A DNA stretch of 64,000 nt from Leptolinea sp964446955 (GTDB lineage Bacteria > Chloroflexota > Anaerolineae > Anaerolineales > Anaerolineaceae). Under the pieces are notes generated by a model, which was not told the DNA's origin, searched no databases, and was given only the letters and a program-made list of their open reading frames with translations. Positions 1 to 9,665 of this stretch are shown here, piece after piece (position 1 is the stretch's first letter; every line of letters starts with the position of its first letter). Made by a program: the position numbers and the translations under genes. Location of the stretch: positions 186,001 to 250,000 of the forward strand of contig CAYUQJ010000002.1 in assembly GCA_964446955.1 (NCBI GenBank), read 5' to 3'.

Positions 1-424
1 AGTACGAAAGAGCCATTCCCAGCGTGGAGGGAGCGCAATAGTTCCGCACACCGTGTTGATCCATATACCGCACACCGGTCAGAGCCACTCTATCTGGAAG
101 TGGTGTTACCGTAACTGTAGGTGTGAAAACAGCTGTGGCTTCAACCACGGCCGTTGGTTCCACAGTCAGCGTAGGTGTCTGTGTCGGTTGTATGGTGATC
201 TCCGGAGTGGGTGCCGGTGTGTTTTCCTTCTGTGGAACAAATACTTCCCGTTCAGGGGGACGGATTACTGACATGATCTGCATCCGCCAGGTATTCAACC
301 GCCAATCGACCCGCTCTTTTACAGGAGGCAACAAATAAACGATCACACCGACGGCAAGTACCGCCAGAATGATCTGCGGCAGGTTTGAACGGCGTCTTCG
401 TCTTCTTGGTGGAATGGTTGACAT
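1..424 (-). CDS. C39-like peptidase, membrane-anchored (3' end cut by window)
   Basis: The minus-strand frame is open from an ATG at 424 to the window edge, so only about 141 N-terminal residues are visible. It begins with an Arg-rich stretch (residues 6-11), then one hydrophobic segment (about residues 17-32) that would act as a membrane anchor or signal. A Thr/Pro-rich linker follows, and then the start of a domain with the motif NYCAPSTLGMALSY. That motif matches the catalytic-cysteine region of Peptidase_C39_2 proteins, which usually read N-x-C-G/A-P-x-x-L-x-M. The His and Asp needed for catalysis lie outside the window. TATAAT at 431-436 sits 6 bases before the ATG, which predicts a leaderless transcript. 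The gene is divergent from the YfhO-like gene. The family call is good; the substrate is unknown. Confidence 0.72.
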   Translation of the reverse strand, partial: MSTIPPRRRRRRSNLPQIILAVLAVGVIVYLLPPVKERVDWRLNTWRMQIMSVIRPPEREVFVPQKENTPAPTPEITIQPTQTPTLTVEPTAVVEATAVFTPTVTVTPLPDRVALTGVRYMDQHGVRNYCAPSTLGMALSY

Positions 425-482
425 ACCGGCATTATATCATCCGCTTCATCCATGTATTCCCGCCTCGGCTATAATAACCCGA
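425..482. promoter_or_regulatory. Back-to-back promoters with predicted leaderless starts
   Basis: This short divergent interval has TATAAT on the minus strand at 431-436, 6 bases before the ATG of the C39-like gene. It has TATAAT on the plus strand at 470-475, 7 bases before the ATG at 483. Neither gene has a Shine-Dalgarno sequence. Transcription would start at or next to each initiation codon. Confidence 0.55.
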
Positions 483-3323
483 ATGAAAAAGTGGCTGATA
501 CGGAATCAATTTTCCCTCCTCATACTGATCATTTCCCTGGCTTTAACATACCCTGTTGCCTGCCGTGTTTACGGATTCTTTGAACGACCCCTTTCCGGAA
601 AGTTGCTGGTGTTCCTGAGCCTCTGGGCCGCAATTCTGGGAGCTCTATGGCTGCTTGATCTGCGTTTCAAGCTGGTCACCTCTACGCAAAAACCCGGGGC
701 GAAACCATTTCTGGCAGCGCTTCTTGTGACTGGTGCCTTGTTCGCCATATTTCACTGGCAGCCGCCGGCGTTTCCTTCCACTTTCCAGATCAGTATCAAT
801 TCAGATTCCCGGGCGCTGCTAACCGGCGTCACATCAGGCGGACAATCATTCGCCCTTGATCACTTTACATCTGACAACGGCTGGACCCTGACCGATGCCG
901 GTTGGCAAACATCCGAAGATGGTGGAAGCGGCTTGATATTCTCCGGTTCTGCCAGCGCTCCCGTTGAATTGACATTTGCCACAGGCCCAGAATTCGAATC
1001 CGTCACCGTTACCTGGCAGGGACGTTCAACGGAGGTTCGGCTTCAAACACCGCAAACCGGCTTTGTTAAAACGCAGCCACTTATGGGGTCTTTTGGTTCC
1101 ATCTCCGCCATCTGGTTGGTTTGGACAGGGATGCTCCTGATCTGTGAATTCCTGGTCCTGGCGGGACTATTATCCGCCCTCTTTTCCCGTTGTCCTTTTG
1201 CAACTGCCGCGTTTCTGCTTCCATTTCTCTTTTTACTACCTTACATTACGCCAATTGCCGGACATAACGTCACACTGGGAAATGATTTTGGACCTTTCTA
1301 CTACGTTTACAAGGTATACCTGTTGGACTATCTCTCCAAAGGGACCTTCCCCTTGTGGTCGCCTTCAGAAGCAGCTGGCTTCCCGTTCTTCTCCAACCCG
1401 CTGGCACAGGCAATGTACCCGGTCAATACCCTGCTCGCGTTGATCTACAACATCAACGATGGGTATTCCCGTCTGGATCATCAGGTTTACACCGTCGCGG
1501 CTATTGGCTGGTTTTCCCTTGGTTTATATACCTGGCTGCGGTCATTGCGGATTGATAAGAGGCATGCCCTTATTGCCGCGTTGGTCATGGCTTTAAGCTA
1601 CAAAATGACTGAATTGCTGCGCTTTCCAAACGCAGCCCACGAAGCCGCCTGGTACCCCTGGATTTTGCTGGCGCTGACCCGCCTTTTGACCACACGTGCA
1701 TGGAAGGCGATCTGGATTTGTTCTGCCGGCCTGGGAATTTCGCTCATCTGCCTTTTTACCGCCGGGTATCCATATTACATCTATTATCTGCCATTTCTGG
1801 CAGGTCCTTACCTGTTATTTATGCTTGTTCCACGCGTTCGGAAAGTGGTTTTTCTTGTTGATAAACCGGATTGGAAAAAATTTCTGGCCGGGTTTACCGT
1901 GGCATGTACAGCCGCTCTGTTGATCTGCGGGCCATACCTGTATCACATGGCTCAAACCATCGCTCTAACCGCCGGACGCGCGGGGGACGATTTCACCCAC
2001 GCGACCATGTACCCCTTCGATTTTCTCGACACACTGGAGTCGCTGGTTTATCCCGTAACCGCCCGCCCGGAAGGCTGGTTTTATTTCGGCGCCTTGCCGC
2101 TGACGTTGATCGTTCTGTACCTTGCCCATCCGCAAAAGTTAAAAGTCCAGGCGGATGACACGGTCACCGCGAGGCGTTCCTGGTCAGTGAAAGCAGCACT
2201 TGTCCTGTGGCTGGCTTTCATCAGTTACATCTCCTACGGCGATCAATCATTCCTTTATCTGTTGTTTTACAAAATTCTGCCCGGTTTCTCGGCATTGCGC
2301 GGATGGGGTCGTTTAAGCATCACTCTGTTGCCGGGGTTGGCTTTGCTGCTGGCATATGCCCTGAATGACCTGGAGTCGAGATGGGGAGAGCATAAAGAAG
2401 GCGGTTTGAAAAGAACCTGCACATGGCTGCCATTGGCCGGTCTTGCCGTATTCAGTCTCGGGTTCCAAATGTTCGAGTTCTCACGCGACCTGACGGATGA
2501 ATACTGGAATATTTATTTCTTACCGCGTACCGCGTATCTAATTCAGAATGTTGCCAATGTCGCGGGTTATGAGGTTGTTCCCGATAAAGCCGGTTTATCA
2601 GCGCTCTTCAGTTATTCGTTTATTTTCTTCAGTATCCTCGCTGTGTTTATTGTGGCGGGTCTTCTATGGTACAGATCATCCATCACAGCAGGTCGGCGAA
2701 CATGGACTTTGGCGATACTGGGATTCATCTCTCTGGCAAATCTATGGTACGGCGGTCCCTGGTTATGGAACAACGGTTTTTCACCAAAAGAAACCCGTGA
2801 ACCGGGAAATTACGCCGGACTGATGCCTTCCGCGTTGCGGACTCCCCGAAAAAATGAGAATTCGACCCTTACTTTATCACCGGCTTTTTCGGTCGGAAGT
2901 CCACCCAAGTGGCATTACGCCGCTTATCAAGATTTCTACTTTGATCCCAAAAACGAATCGACCGCCCGTGATGAACTGCTGGGGGTTATTGACGGCCGCC
3001 GGTTTTTCTTCAGCTCTGCAATAGACCAGACATCAATTGATGCCTACCTGATGGACGCCCGCGAACATCCGGTGAAACCGGAGATCATCGAATATACCGG
3101 TGATCTATTGCAAATGAACCTGACCACGCTTTCATCCGGTTATCTTTCATTTATAGATAATCTGGACGACAGCTGGACTGCGAAAGTGGACGGTGAATCC
3201 GTCCAATTGGAATCACTTTTCGGTACATTCAAAAGTCTGAAACTATCTGCCGGTGAGCATGAGATCGTTATGACATATTGTCCACGCCTGTTCGAATGGG
3301 CCAATCCTGCCTGTGCCGATTGA
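483..3323 (+). CDS. YfhO-family polytopic membrane protein
   Basis: The protein has 946 residues when started at the ATG at 483. An in-frame ATG at 369 lies upstream, but it would place the start inside the divergent gene and before the TATAAT at 470-475. The N-terminus is a membrane anchor, followed by an extracytoplasmic stretch to about residue 230 and then many hydrophobic segments. The pattern G-N-D-F-G-P-F-Y near residue 265, followed by a segment rich in FPLWSP and GFPFFSNP, is typical of bacterial YfhO / GT-C-like membrane proteins, several of which help glycosylate cell-wall polymers. The C-terminal part (GYLSFIDNLDDSWTAKVDG) is the beta-sandwich domain usual for this family. It stops at WANPACAD without the final membrane helix that many relatives have. 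The donor and acceptor cannot be predicted. Confidence 0.82.
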   Translation: MKKWLIRNQFSLLILIISLALTYPVACRVYGFFERPLSGKLLVFLSLWAAILGALWLLDLRFKLVTSTQKPGAKPFLAALLVTGALFAIFHWQPPAFPSTFQISINSDSRALLTGVTSGGQSFALDHFTSDNGWTLTDAGWQTSEDGGSGLIFSGSASAPVELTFATGPEFESVTVTWQGRSTEVRLQTPQTGFVKTQPLMGSFGSISAIWLVWTGMLLICEFLVLAGLLSALFSRCPFATAAFLLPFLFLLPYITPIAGHNVTLGNDFGPFYYVYKVYLLDYLSKGTFPLWSPSEAAGFPFFSNPLAQAMYPVNTLLALIYNINDGYSRLDHQVYTVAAIGWFSLGLYTWLRSLRIDKRHALIAALVMALSYKMTELLRFPNAAHEAAWYPWILLALTRLLTTRAWKAIWICSAGLGISLICLFTAGYPYYIYYLPFLAGPYLLFMLVPRVRKVVFLVDKPDWKKFLAGFTVACTAALLICGPYLYHMAQTIALTAGRAGDDFTHATMYPFDFLDTLESLVYPVTARPEGWFYFGALPLTLIVLYLAHPQKLKVQADDTVTARRSWSVKAALVLWLAFISYISYGDQSFLYLLFYKILPGFSALRGWGRLSITLLPGLALLLAYALNDLESRWGEHKEGGLKRTCTWLPLAGLAVFSLGFQMFEFSRDLTDEYWNIYFLPRTAYLIQNVANVAGYEVVPDKAGLSALFSYSFIFFSILAVFIVAGLLWYRSSITAGRRTWTLAILGFISLANLWYGGPWLWNNGFSPKETREPGNYAGLMPSALRTPRKNENSTLTLSPAFSVGSPPKWHYAAYQDFYFDPKNESTARDELLGVIDGRRFFFSSAIDQTSIDAYLMDAREHPVKPEIIEYTGDLLQMNLTTLSSGYLSFIDNLDDSWTAKVDGESVQLESLFGTFKSLKLSAGEHEIVMTYCPRLFEWANPACAD

Positions 3324-3347
3324 CACCCAAATCGCATATTTGGCAGA

Positions 3348-3384
3348 AAAAGATCCTGAAGACAAAAAATCTTCAGGATCTTTT
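3348..3384. terminator. Bidirectional intrinsic terminator
   Basis: A perfect 15-bp inverted repeat (3348-3362 with 3370-3384) encloses a 7-base loop. It has A-runs on the left and T-runs on the right, so it can end transcription in both directions. It lies between the convergent ends of the YfhO-like gene and dnaK. Confidence 0.9.
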
Positions 3385-3403
3385 ATTGTTTACATGGTTT
3401 TTT

Positions 3404-5263
3404 TTACGCTTCCTTGAATTCTCCATCCACAACTTCACCGGTGTCCGATGGTGTGCCTTCGGGAGCCGGAGATGTATTCGCGGCGGCCTGTGAAGCAACA
3501 GTTTGCGCAGCCTGTTGTACTTCCTGTATCAGGGTTTGCATGCGTGTTGTATCTTCACCGTTCATCGCCTGACGGAGCGCCTCAATCTTTTCCTTGAGCA
3601 TGCCGTGATCGGTATCCGGATGATCATTGATCACTTTTTCAGCCGCGTAAGCGACGTTATCCGCCTGATTGCGGGTCTCTATGATCATCTTCCGGCGGAT
3701 ATCTTCCGCCCGGTTTGCTTCCGCATCCTTCATCAGCCGGTCAATCTCGGCTTTATTCAAGTTGGTGGACGCGGTGATGGTTACCTTCTGTTCATGCCCG
3801 CTGGCTTTATCCCTTGCGGAAACATTGAGAATGCCATTGGCATCAATATCAAACGTAACCTCAACCTGTGGGATACCACGGGGTGACATGGGAATCCCTT
3901 CCAGGCGGAAGCGGCCCAGGCTCATGTTGTCACCGGCCATGGGGCGTTCACCCTGCAGCACATGGATATCCACCGCGGTCTGGTTGTCCTCTGCTGTAGA
4001 GAAGACCTGTGATTTCTTGACCGGGATGGTTGTATTGCGCTCAATGAGAGGTGTCATCACACCGCCCAGGGTTTCAAGCCCCAGTGTCAGCGGGGTAACG
4101 TCCAGCAGCAGTACATCTTTGACCTCGCCACCCAGCACGCCACCCTGAATAGCCGCGCCTACTGCCACAACTTCATCAGGATTAACACCCCGGTTGGGGT
4201 CCTTGCCGGTCAACGAACGGACCAATTCCTGAACCATGGGCATCCGGGTTGAGCCACCGACCAGCACAACTTCATCGATCTGTGAAGCGGACAGACCGGA
4301 ATCACGCAAAGCGGATTCAAACGGTCCTTTGCAGCGGTTCAAGAGATCAGCCGTCATTTGCTCAAATTTTGCCCGGTTTAGTTTCATCTGTAAATGGCGT
4401 GGCCCGCTGGCATCGGCTGTGATATAGGGCAGATTGATCTCGGTCTCCATCAGAGTGGAAAGCTCGATCTTGGCCTTTTCAGCTGCTTCGCGTAACCGTT
4501 GCAGTGCCTGACGGTCCTGGCGCAGATCAATCCCCTGATCTTTTTTAAATTCATCTGCCAGCCAATTGACGATCTTCTCATCCCAGTCATCACCGCCCAG
4601 ATGTGTGTCGCCGTTGGTTGATTTGACTTCGAATACACCTTCGCCTACTTCCAGCACGGAGACATCGAACGTTCCACCACCAAGGTCAAACACCAGTATC
4701 TTTTCATTGGATTTTTTATCCAAACCGTAGGCTAAAGCAGACGCAGTCGGTTCATTGATAATCCGCAACACTTCCAGCCCGGCAATACGACCAGCATCCT
4801 TGGTTGCCTGACGTTGGCTGTCATTGAAATATGCCGGCACCGTGATCACCGCCTGCGTGACCTTTTCCCCAAGATGTGCTTCCGCATCCGATTTCAATTT
4901 CGACAATATCATGGCGGAAATTTCCTGCGGTGTGTATTCCTTCCCGGTTTGTGATACTTTTACCCGTGCATCACCTCCCGCGCCGCGCACCACCGGATAT
5001 GGAACCATTTTTCGTTCCTGTTCAACTTCATCGTATTTCCGACCCATGAAGCGTTTGATGGACGAAATTGTATTCTCTGAATTGACTACCGCCTGGCGTT
5101 TTGCCGTCTGACCAACAAGTCGTTCCCCGTTCTTGCTGAAGGCAACCACTGAAGGACACAAACGTGATCCTTCTGCCGTGGTGATGACGATAGGCTCTCC
5201 ACCTTCCATAACGGAAACGACACTGTTGGTTGTACCCAGGTCAATACCGATAATTTTTCCCAT
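3404..5263 (-). CDS. dnaK: Chaperone DnaK (Hsp70)
   Basis: This is a full-length 619-residue Hsp70, an ATP-dependent cytoplasmic chaperone that works with DnaJ and GrpE. The phosphate-1 motif GIDLGTTNS is at residues 6-14, the phosphate-2 motif DLGGGTFDVS is near 195, and the linker LLLDVTPLTLGLETLGG is near 390. The beta-sandwich and helical lid follow, and the C-terminus reads EVVDGEFKEA, close to the usual DnaK tail. The ATG at 5263 has a Shine-Dalgarno sequence (GGAGAG). The gene stands alone: grpE, dnaJ and hrcA are not in the window. No CIRCE element is seen upstream, but a short palindrome is present at 5293-5304. Confidence 0.97.
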   Translation of the reverse strand: MGKIIGIDLGTTNSVVSVMEGGEPIVITTAEGSRLCPSVVAFSKNGERLVGQTAKRQAVVNSENTISSIKRFMGRKYDEVEQERKMVPYPVVRGAGGDARVKVSQTGKEYTPQEISAMILSKLKSDAEAHLGEKVTQAVITVPAYFNDSQRQATKDAGRIAGLEVLRIINEPTASALAYGLDKKSNEKILVFDLGGGTFDVSVLEVGEGVFEVKSTNGDTHLGGDDWDEKIVNWLADEFKKDQGIDLRQDRQALQRLREAAEKAKIELSTLMETEINLPYITADASGPRHLQMKLNRAKFEQMTADLLNRCKGPFESALRDSGLSASQIDEVVLVGGSTRMPMVQELVRSLTGKDPNRGVNPDEVVAVGAAIQGGVLGGEVKDVLLLDVTPLTLGLETLGGVMTPLIERNTTIPVKKSQVFSTAEDNQTAVDIHVLQGERPMAGDNMSLGRFRLEGIPMSPRGIPQVEVTFDIDANGILNVSARDKASGHEQKVTITASTNLNKAEIDRLMKDAEANRAEDIRRKMIIETRNQADNVAYAAEKVINDHPDTDHGMLKEKIEALRQAMNGEDTTRMQTLIQEVQQAAQTVASQAAANTSPAPEGTPSDTGEVVDGEFKEA

Positions 5264-5292
5264 ATTTCACTCTCCTGCAAATGGTATTTATC

Positions 5293-5304
5293 TATGCAAG
5301 CATA
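5293..5304. promoter_or_regulatory. Palindrome in the dnaK promoter region
   Basis: Read on the minus strand, TATGC-TT-GCATA is a palindrome with 5-bp arms. It lies between a possible -35 (TTGTAC) and a possible -10 (TAGATA), about 30 bases before the dnaK start. It is not CIRCE. It could be an operator, but a 10-bp match is short and may be chance. Confidence 0.3.
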
Positions 5305-5421
5305 CGCCATCCGTACAAATATTTTGTTAACGTTTTGAAAGAAATACATATGACTGTTTGCTTATCAACAGGGTCGTACAGCCTTTTTTGAATGCACACA
5401 CGCCATGCGTATAATGGAGGT

Positions 5422-6756
5422 ATGAAACGATATTTGATAGCTATATGGATAATTCTGGCCACGGCATTTTCAATCCTTGGTGCCGGTATAAACACACAGG
5501 TTGTATATGCTCAGGAACCGGAACCACGTGTTCTTTTATTGAAATATGACGGTCCGGTTACCTCTGTAATGGTCGATTACGTCACCCGGGCCATTCAGAC
5601 CGCGGATGAAAGATCTTATACCGCCATCGTTCTTGAAATGAACACTCCGGGCGGAAGTATTGAACTTATGAATCGCGTGGTGCAATCCATCCGATCAAGC
5701 CAGATTCCGGTAATCGTGTACATCAGCCCCCGTGGGGCTATAGCCGGCAGCGCCGGCACCATCATTACCCTTGCCGGTCACGCCTCCGCGATGGCCCCGG
5801 AAACGGCCATTGGCGCGGCCAGTCCGGTTGGTGGAAATGGCGAAGATATAGGTACGACCATGGAATCCAAGGTCAAGGAGATATTAAAGGCAACCGTCAG
5901 AGGATTGGCCTCCAAACGAGGGCCTGACGCCATCCGATTGGCGGAAGATACCATAGAAAATGCTAAAGCCGTCTCGGTTGATGAAGCTGTAGAAATCCAA
6001 CTTGTTGACGCCAAGGCAACAGATATCAACGACCTTCTTCAACAATTGGACGGTTTCACCGTTACACTTCCAGAAGGGGAACAAGACCTTAAGCTTGACG
6101 GCGTGACGATCGAATTATTTGAAATGTCTTTTATCGAAAGACTTTTAATGATGCTGACCAACCCGAACCTGCTTTTCCTCCTGCTGGCTATCGGAGCGCA
6201 GGCCATCCTCATCGAAATTTCATCACCCGGTGGATGGGTTGCCGGATTTCTGGGGATATGTTGTGTGGCGCTGGCTATTTACGGAATGGGTATTCTTCCG
6301 GTTAACCTTTTCGGGCTTGTTTTTATAGTGGCCGCTTTTGTCCTGTTTATCTTGGATATCAAAGCACCCACACACGGTGCGTTGACAGCTGCGGGAACCG
6401 TCTCGTTCATTGTAGGCGCGCTCGTAATGTTTAACAGCATCCGGTTACCGGGCTATCCCACAGTATCAATCCCTTTGGTGATCGGTACAGGGTTATTCCT
6501 GGGTGCTTTCTTCTTTGGCATCGTAAGCCTTGGAATACTGGCACAGAAGAAGCCCATCAAAGCCGGGCGGGAGTCGATGATCGGCCGTTCAGGCTATTCT
6601 GTTAATGACATTGATCCTCACGGAGAAGTGCAGGTGGCGGGAGAGCGATGGAGCGCCTACATTGAACCGGGAACACCAGCCATACCAGCCGGTACACATA
6701 TCTCGGTGACAGCCGTAGAAGGAATTCGCCTGCGGGTCAAGCAGCTGGAAGAATAA
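5422..6756 (+). CDS. NfeD-family membrane-bound ClpP-class serine protease
   Basis: The protein has 444 residues when started at the ATG at 5422, which is preceded by GGAGG and by TATAAT at 5410-5415. An in-frame ATG at 5392 would include the promoter. Residues 1-31 form a signal peptide. Residues about 35-230 are a ClpP/crotonase-fold protease domain with NTPGGS as the oxyanion-side motif and GAIAGSAGT carrying the likely catalytic Ser; SKVKEILK may carry the paired Lys, as in the archaeal 1510-N protease. Residues about 235-370 hold several transmembrane helices, and the tail (about 375-444) is the OB-fold NfeD domain. This is the long NfeD form. Such proteins cleave hydrophobic membrane peptides and are linked to stomatin, but no stomatin gene is adjacent. 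It converges on the UPF0316 gene. Confidence 0.9.
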   Translation: MKRYLIAIWIILATAFSILGAGINTQVVYAQEPEPRVLLLKYDGPVTSVMVDYVTRAIQTADERSYTAIVLEMNTPGGSIELMNRVVQSIRSSQIPVIVYISPRGAIAGSAGTIITLAGHASAMAPETAIGAASPVGGNGEDIGTTMESKVKEILKATVRGLASKRGPDAIRLAEDTIENAKAVSVDEAVEIQLVDAKATDINDLLQQLDGFTVTLPEGEQDLKLDGVTIELFEMSFIERLLMMLTNPNLLFLLLAIGAQAILIEISSPGGWVAGFLGICCVALAIYGMGILPVNLFGLVFIVAAFVLFILDIKAPTHGALTAAGTVSFIVGALVMFNSIRLPGYPTVSIPLVIGTGLFLGAFFFGIVSLGILAQKKPIKAGRESMIGRSGYSVNDIDPHGEVQVAGERWSAYIEPGTPAIPAGTHISVTAVEGIRLRVKQLEE

Positions 6757-6762
6757 TGCGCC

Positions 6763-7296
6763 TTACGCCCGCCAGAAGCCACGCCGCATTGGGCGGACAT
6801 CTTCGCGTGTGACAAAAGCTTCCGGATCTGTTTCCAGAATAACCGTTTCCAACCTGTCCACATCCTTGCGGTAAACGTTCGTCAGAATTACGGATACCGT
6901 ACCATTCTTTCCTCTACCCGGTATTTCTGTCACACCAAAGCCGGCAATGCGCAGTGCATCGCAAATGGCGGCTCCACGAGTCGCACTCATTATTGTTAAT
7001 TGAATGTGTCCTACTGCCAGACGTTCTTCGATCATCATGCCAAGGACATTTCCCGTTGCAAAACCTGCAGCATATCCGATAACATTCATAATGTTATCCA
7101 ACTGGGTAAGCACCGAGGTAATGGCAATCACAAATAATAGTGATTGGAAAAAGCCCAAAATCCAGGAGATGGTCTTCTTTCCGCGGACAACAAATAGCAC
7201 CCGCAGGGTATCCAACGACATATCTCCCACCCTGAGTGAGAAAATGATCAGGGCGTACAACCATGCCGGTATGGACGCAAAAAACTCAGAGATCAT
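6763..7296 (-). CDS. UPF0316 / DUF2179-type membrane protein
   Basis: The 177-residue protein has three hydrophobic segments in the first 100 residues, starting AWLYALIIFSLRVGDMSLDT, then a soluble C-terminal domain (about 105-170). This is the layout of the UPF0316 family, in which a DUF5698-type membrane part is joined to a DUF2179 ferredoxin-like domain. The biochemical role of the family is not known to me. Its ATG overlaps the stop of the glucan phosphorylase gene by 4 bases (ATGA), so the two genes are translationally coupled and share a transcript. The overlap does not by itself suggest a metabolic link. Confidence 0.85.
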   Translation of the reverse strand: MISEFFASIPAWLYALIIFSLRVGDMSLDTLRVLFVVRGKKTISWILGFFQSLLFVIAITSVLTQLDNIMNVIGYAAGFATGNVLGMMIEERLAVGHIQLTIMSATRGAAICDALRIAGFGVTEIPGRGKNGTVSVILTNVYRKDVDRLETVILETDPEAFVTREDVRPMRRGFWRA

Positions 7297-9479
7297 GCCT
7301 TCTCGTCTTCGGTCTCTTTCTCCAACTCACCACTACCAACAATTTCCGGGAAATACATTTGAGTCATGTATTCCTTCAACATGCGCCGTGTGCTGAATTG
7401 AGGCACAAGGGTTCGCAACGATTCTTTGATCATGCCAACCCACTCGTTTGGCAGATTATCCGCAGACCGGTTTGAATAATACAGCGGGATGATTTCTTTT
7501 TCCAGAGTGTCATACAGAGAGGCGGCATCGATCTCATCCTGCTCATTCGGATCACGGCCTTCCATTTCATCGCCAATCGCCCAGCCATTGCGGCCGTTAT
7601 ACCCTTCCCGCCACCAGCCATCCAGGACAGAGAAGTTGAGAACGCCGTTGACCGCCGCTTTTTCACCGGACGTTCCGCTGGCTTCAAGCGGACGTCGGGG
7701 TGTGTTCATCCATACATCCACACCCTGAACAAGGTAGCGTGCCACATTCATATCGTAATCTTCCAGAAAGACCAGGCGTCCTCCGGCGTGAGAATCCTTC
7801 ACCATACGGTACACTTCCTGAATCAGGAACTTTCCGGGTTCATCCGCGGGATGCGCCTTTCCGGCAAAAATGATCTGCACTGGCATGGACGGGTTATTGA
7901 TGATCCGCAGCAACCGGTCAACATCACGCATGATCAAATTTGCCCGTTTGTAAGTGGCAAACCGCCGCGCGAAACCGATCGTTAGTGAATACTGTTCCAA
8001 CAACACCCCGCCCGCGATCACCTGCACCGGATGAATGGAATGGCTCATCCAGGCACGCCTTGCGCGCTCGTTCGCGAAGGTAATCAACTTACGTTTCAAA
8101 TGCCGGCGGATTGCCCACAACTCGGCATCAGGAATTTCGTCGATCTGCGACCACATATCCGTATCATCAATGTGTTGCATCCAATCCGGTCCAAAATAAC
8201 GGTCAAAAAGCAACCGCATCCGGCGGGCGATCCATGAGCCCGTATGTACACCATTGGTGATATGCGAAATCGGAACTTCCTGTTCCGTCAGATTGGGCCA
8301 CAGGAATTGCCACATCCGCCGTGATACTTGGCCGTGCAATTCTGAAACACCATTGCGCTGCTCAGATAATTTCAGGGCAAGAACCGGCATGCTGAACTGC
8401 TCACCCCATTCTGATTGGCTGCTTCCCAGTGCGATGAATTGGTCGCGGCTCAGGTTCAATTCAGGCCAATAATGGGCAAAATACTTGTCAAGAAGCCAGA
8501 ATGGAAACGCGTCATTTCCTGCCGGAACCGGCGTATGCGTTGTGAACACATTCGTCTTGCGGACTTTTACCGCGGCATCATCGAACGTGTCCCCTTTTTC
8601 AACCAGCTCGCGGATGCGCTCCAGGGTGAGGAAGGCGGAATGACCTTCGTTCATATGCCATACCGTCGGGTTGTAATTCAATTTTCGCAGTACCCGCACC
8701 CCGCCTATTCCGAGCAGGATCTCCTGGGAAATCCGGACATCCAGATCACTGGAATAAAGGCGTGATGTTAACTGCTGGTCTGTCTGGTTGTTGGAGGCTA
8801 CATTGGTATCCATCAAATACAGTGAAACCCGACCGACCTGCACTTTCCATAACCGCGCGGCAACAGTCCGTTTGGGGAGCTCCACATGTACAACCAGCGG
8901 ACGCGCTTCATCATCATAAAGAGGGATGACGGGCATTTCGTCAAGTTTTAAAACATGTGTCCGGGTCTCCTGCCAGCCGTCTTCCGTAATACGCTGCGCA
9001 AAATAACCGAGTATGTAAACAAATCCCACACCCACCAGGGGAATCCCCAGGTCACTGGCTTCTTTCAGGTGGTCGCCGGAAAGGATCCCGAGACCTCCGG
9101 CATAAACTGGCAAAGATTCATGGAGACCAAATTCAAATGAAAAATAAGCCAGTTGCTTGTCTTTATGATCCGGGTAAGTGCGGTTGTACCAGGTATCATC
9201 AGCCTTCATGTAATTGTCAAAATTCCGCAAAACCCGGTCATAAAAATCAAGGTAATTCCGGTCGCCAATGACAGCGTTCAGTTTTGCGCGTTCAACCTGG
9301 CGCAGAAACGCGATAGGGTTATGTGAAAGGCGTTCCCAGAGCAGCTTGTCAATATATGAGAAGAGCATCTGGGCTTCAGGGTTCCAGGTCCACCAGAGGT
9401 TGTATGCAAGTTCAGAGAGTCTGGATAATCTTCGGGGTAAACTAAAATGATTGGGTAATACTCGTAAATTTTGCTCCAT
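7293..9479 (-). CDS. glgP: Alpha-glucan (glycogen/maltodextrin) phosphorylase
   Basis: This 728-residue enzyme belongs to the distantly related phosphorylase family with a DUF3417 N-terminal region (residues about 10-120, starting LSELAYNLWWTWNPEAQ). It releases glucose-1-phosphate from alpha-1,4-glucans using phosphate and PLP. The pattern TTHTPVPAGNDAF and the PLP-site region RRPLEASGTSGEKAAVNG (about residue 615) are clear; the Lys in SGEKAA is the expected Schiff-base residue. Length is normal for this subfamily and shorter than the E. coli type. It is first in a two-gene unit with the UPF0316 gene. No other glycogen genes are in the window. Confidence 0.93.
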   Translation of the reverse strand: MEQNLRVLPNHFSLPRRLSRLSELAYNLWWTWNPEAQMLFSYIDKLLWERLSHNPIAFLRQVERAKLNAVIGDRNYLDFYDRVLRNFDNYMKADDTWYNRTYPDHKDKQLAYFSFEFGLHESLPVYAGGLGILSGDHLKEASDLGIPLVGVGFVYILGYFAQRITEDGWQETRTHVLKLDEMPVIPLYDDEARPLVVHVELPKRTVAARLWKVQVGRVSLYLMDTNVASNNQTDQQLTSRLYSSDLDVRISQEILLGIGGVRVLRKLNYNPTVWHMNEGHSAFLTLERIRELVEKGDTFDDAAVKVRKTNVFTTHTPVPAGNDAFPFWLLDKYFAHYWPELNLSRDQFIALGSSQSEWGEQFSMPVLALKLSEQRNGVSELHGQVSRRMWQFLWPNLTEQEVPISHITNGVHTGSWIARRMRLLFDRYFGPDWMQHIDDTDMWSQIDEIPDAELWAIRRHLKRKLITFANERARRAWMSHSIHPVQVIAGGVLLEQYSLTIGFARRFATYKRANLIMRDVDRLLRIINNPSMPVQIIFAGKAHPADEPGKFLIQEVYRMVKDSHAGGRLVFLEDYDMNVARYLVQGVDVWMNTPRRPLEASGTSGEKAAVNGVLNFSVLDGWWREGYNGRNGWAIGDEMEGRDPNEQDEIDAASLYDTLEKEIIPLYYSNRSADNLPNEWVGMIKESLRTLVPQFSTRRMLKEYMTQMYFPEIVGSGELEKETEDEKA

Positions 9480-9665
9480 AGAGCCACCTATTCATTAGGT
9501 TGCAAGTTCAATTCCTAAATAATACTTTTTCGAATTGCAACAGGATATGTTTGATCAATATAGATAGACAACCCTACCCATATAGTCGTGCGATTATACC
9601 ATTCTGTCAAGTGGATCCGGACAAAGAAGTCCATAATGGTACACATTGAAAAAGTTTTTTTGGGA
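9480..9665 (-). promoter_or_regulatory. Upstream region of the phosphorylase gene
   Basis: This 186-base interval has no convincing gene. On the minus strand it holds TATAAT at 9593-9598 and TTGACA at 9605-9610. These are only 6 bases apart, so they cannot be one promoter. TTGACA could instead pair with the GACTAT that follows at about 17 bases. The predicted leader before the phosphorylase ATG is roughly 100 bases, and I see no known riboswitch in it. Confidence 0.35.

Noticed and set aside
369..482. Longer start for the YfhO-like protein
   Set aside because: It would overlap the divergent C39-like gene and its promoter; the residues before 483 are not membrane-like.
5264..5421. CIRCE element for dnaK
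   Set aside because: The TTAGCACTC-N9-GAGTGCTAA pattern is not present on either strand.
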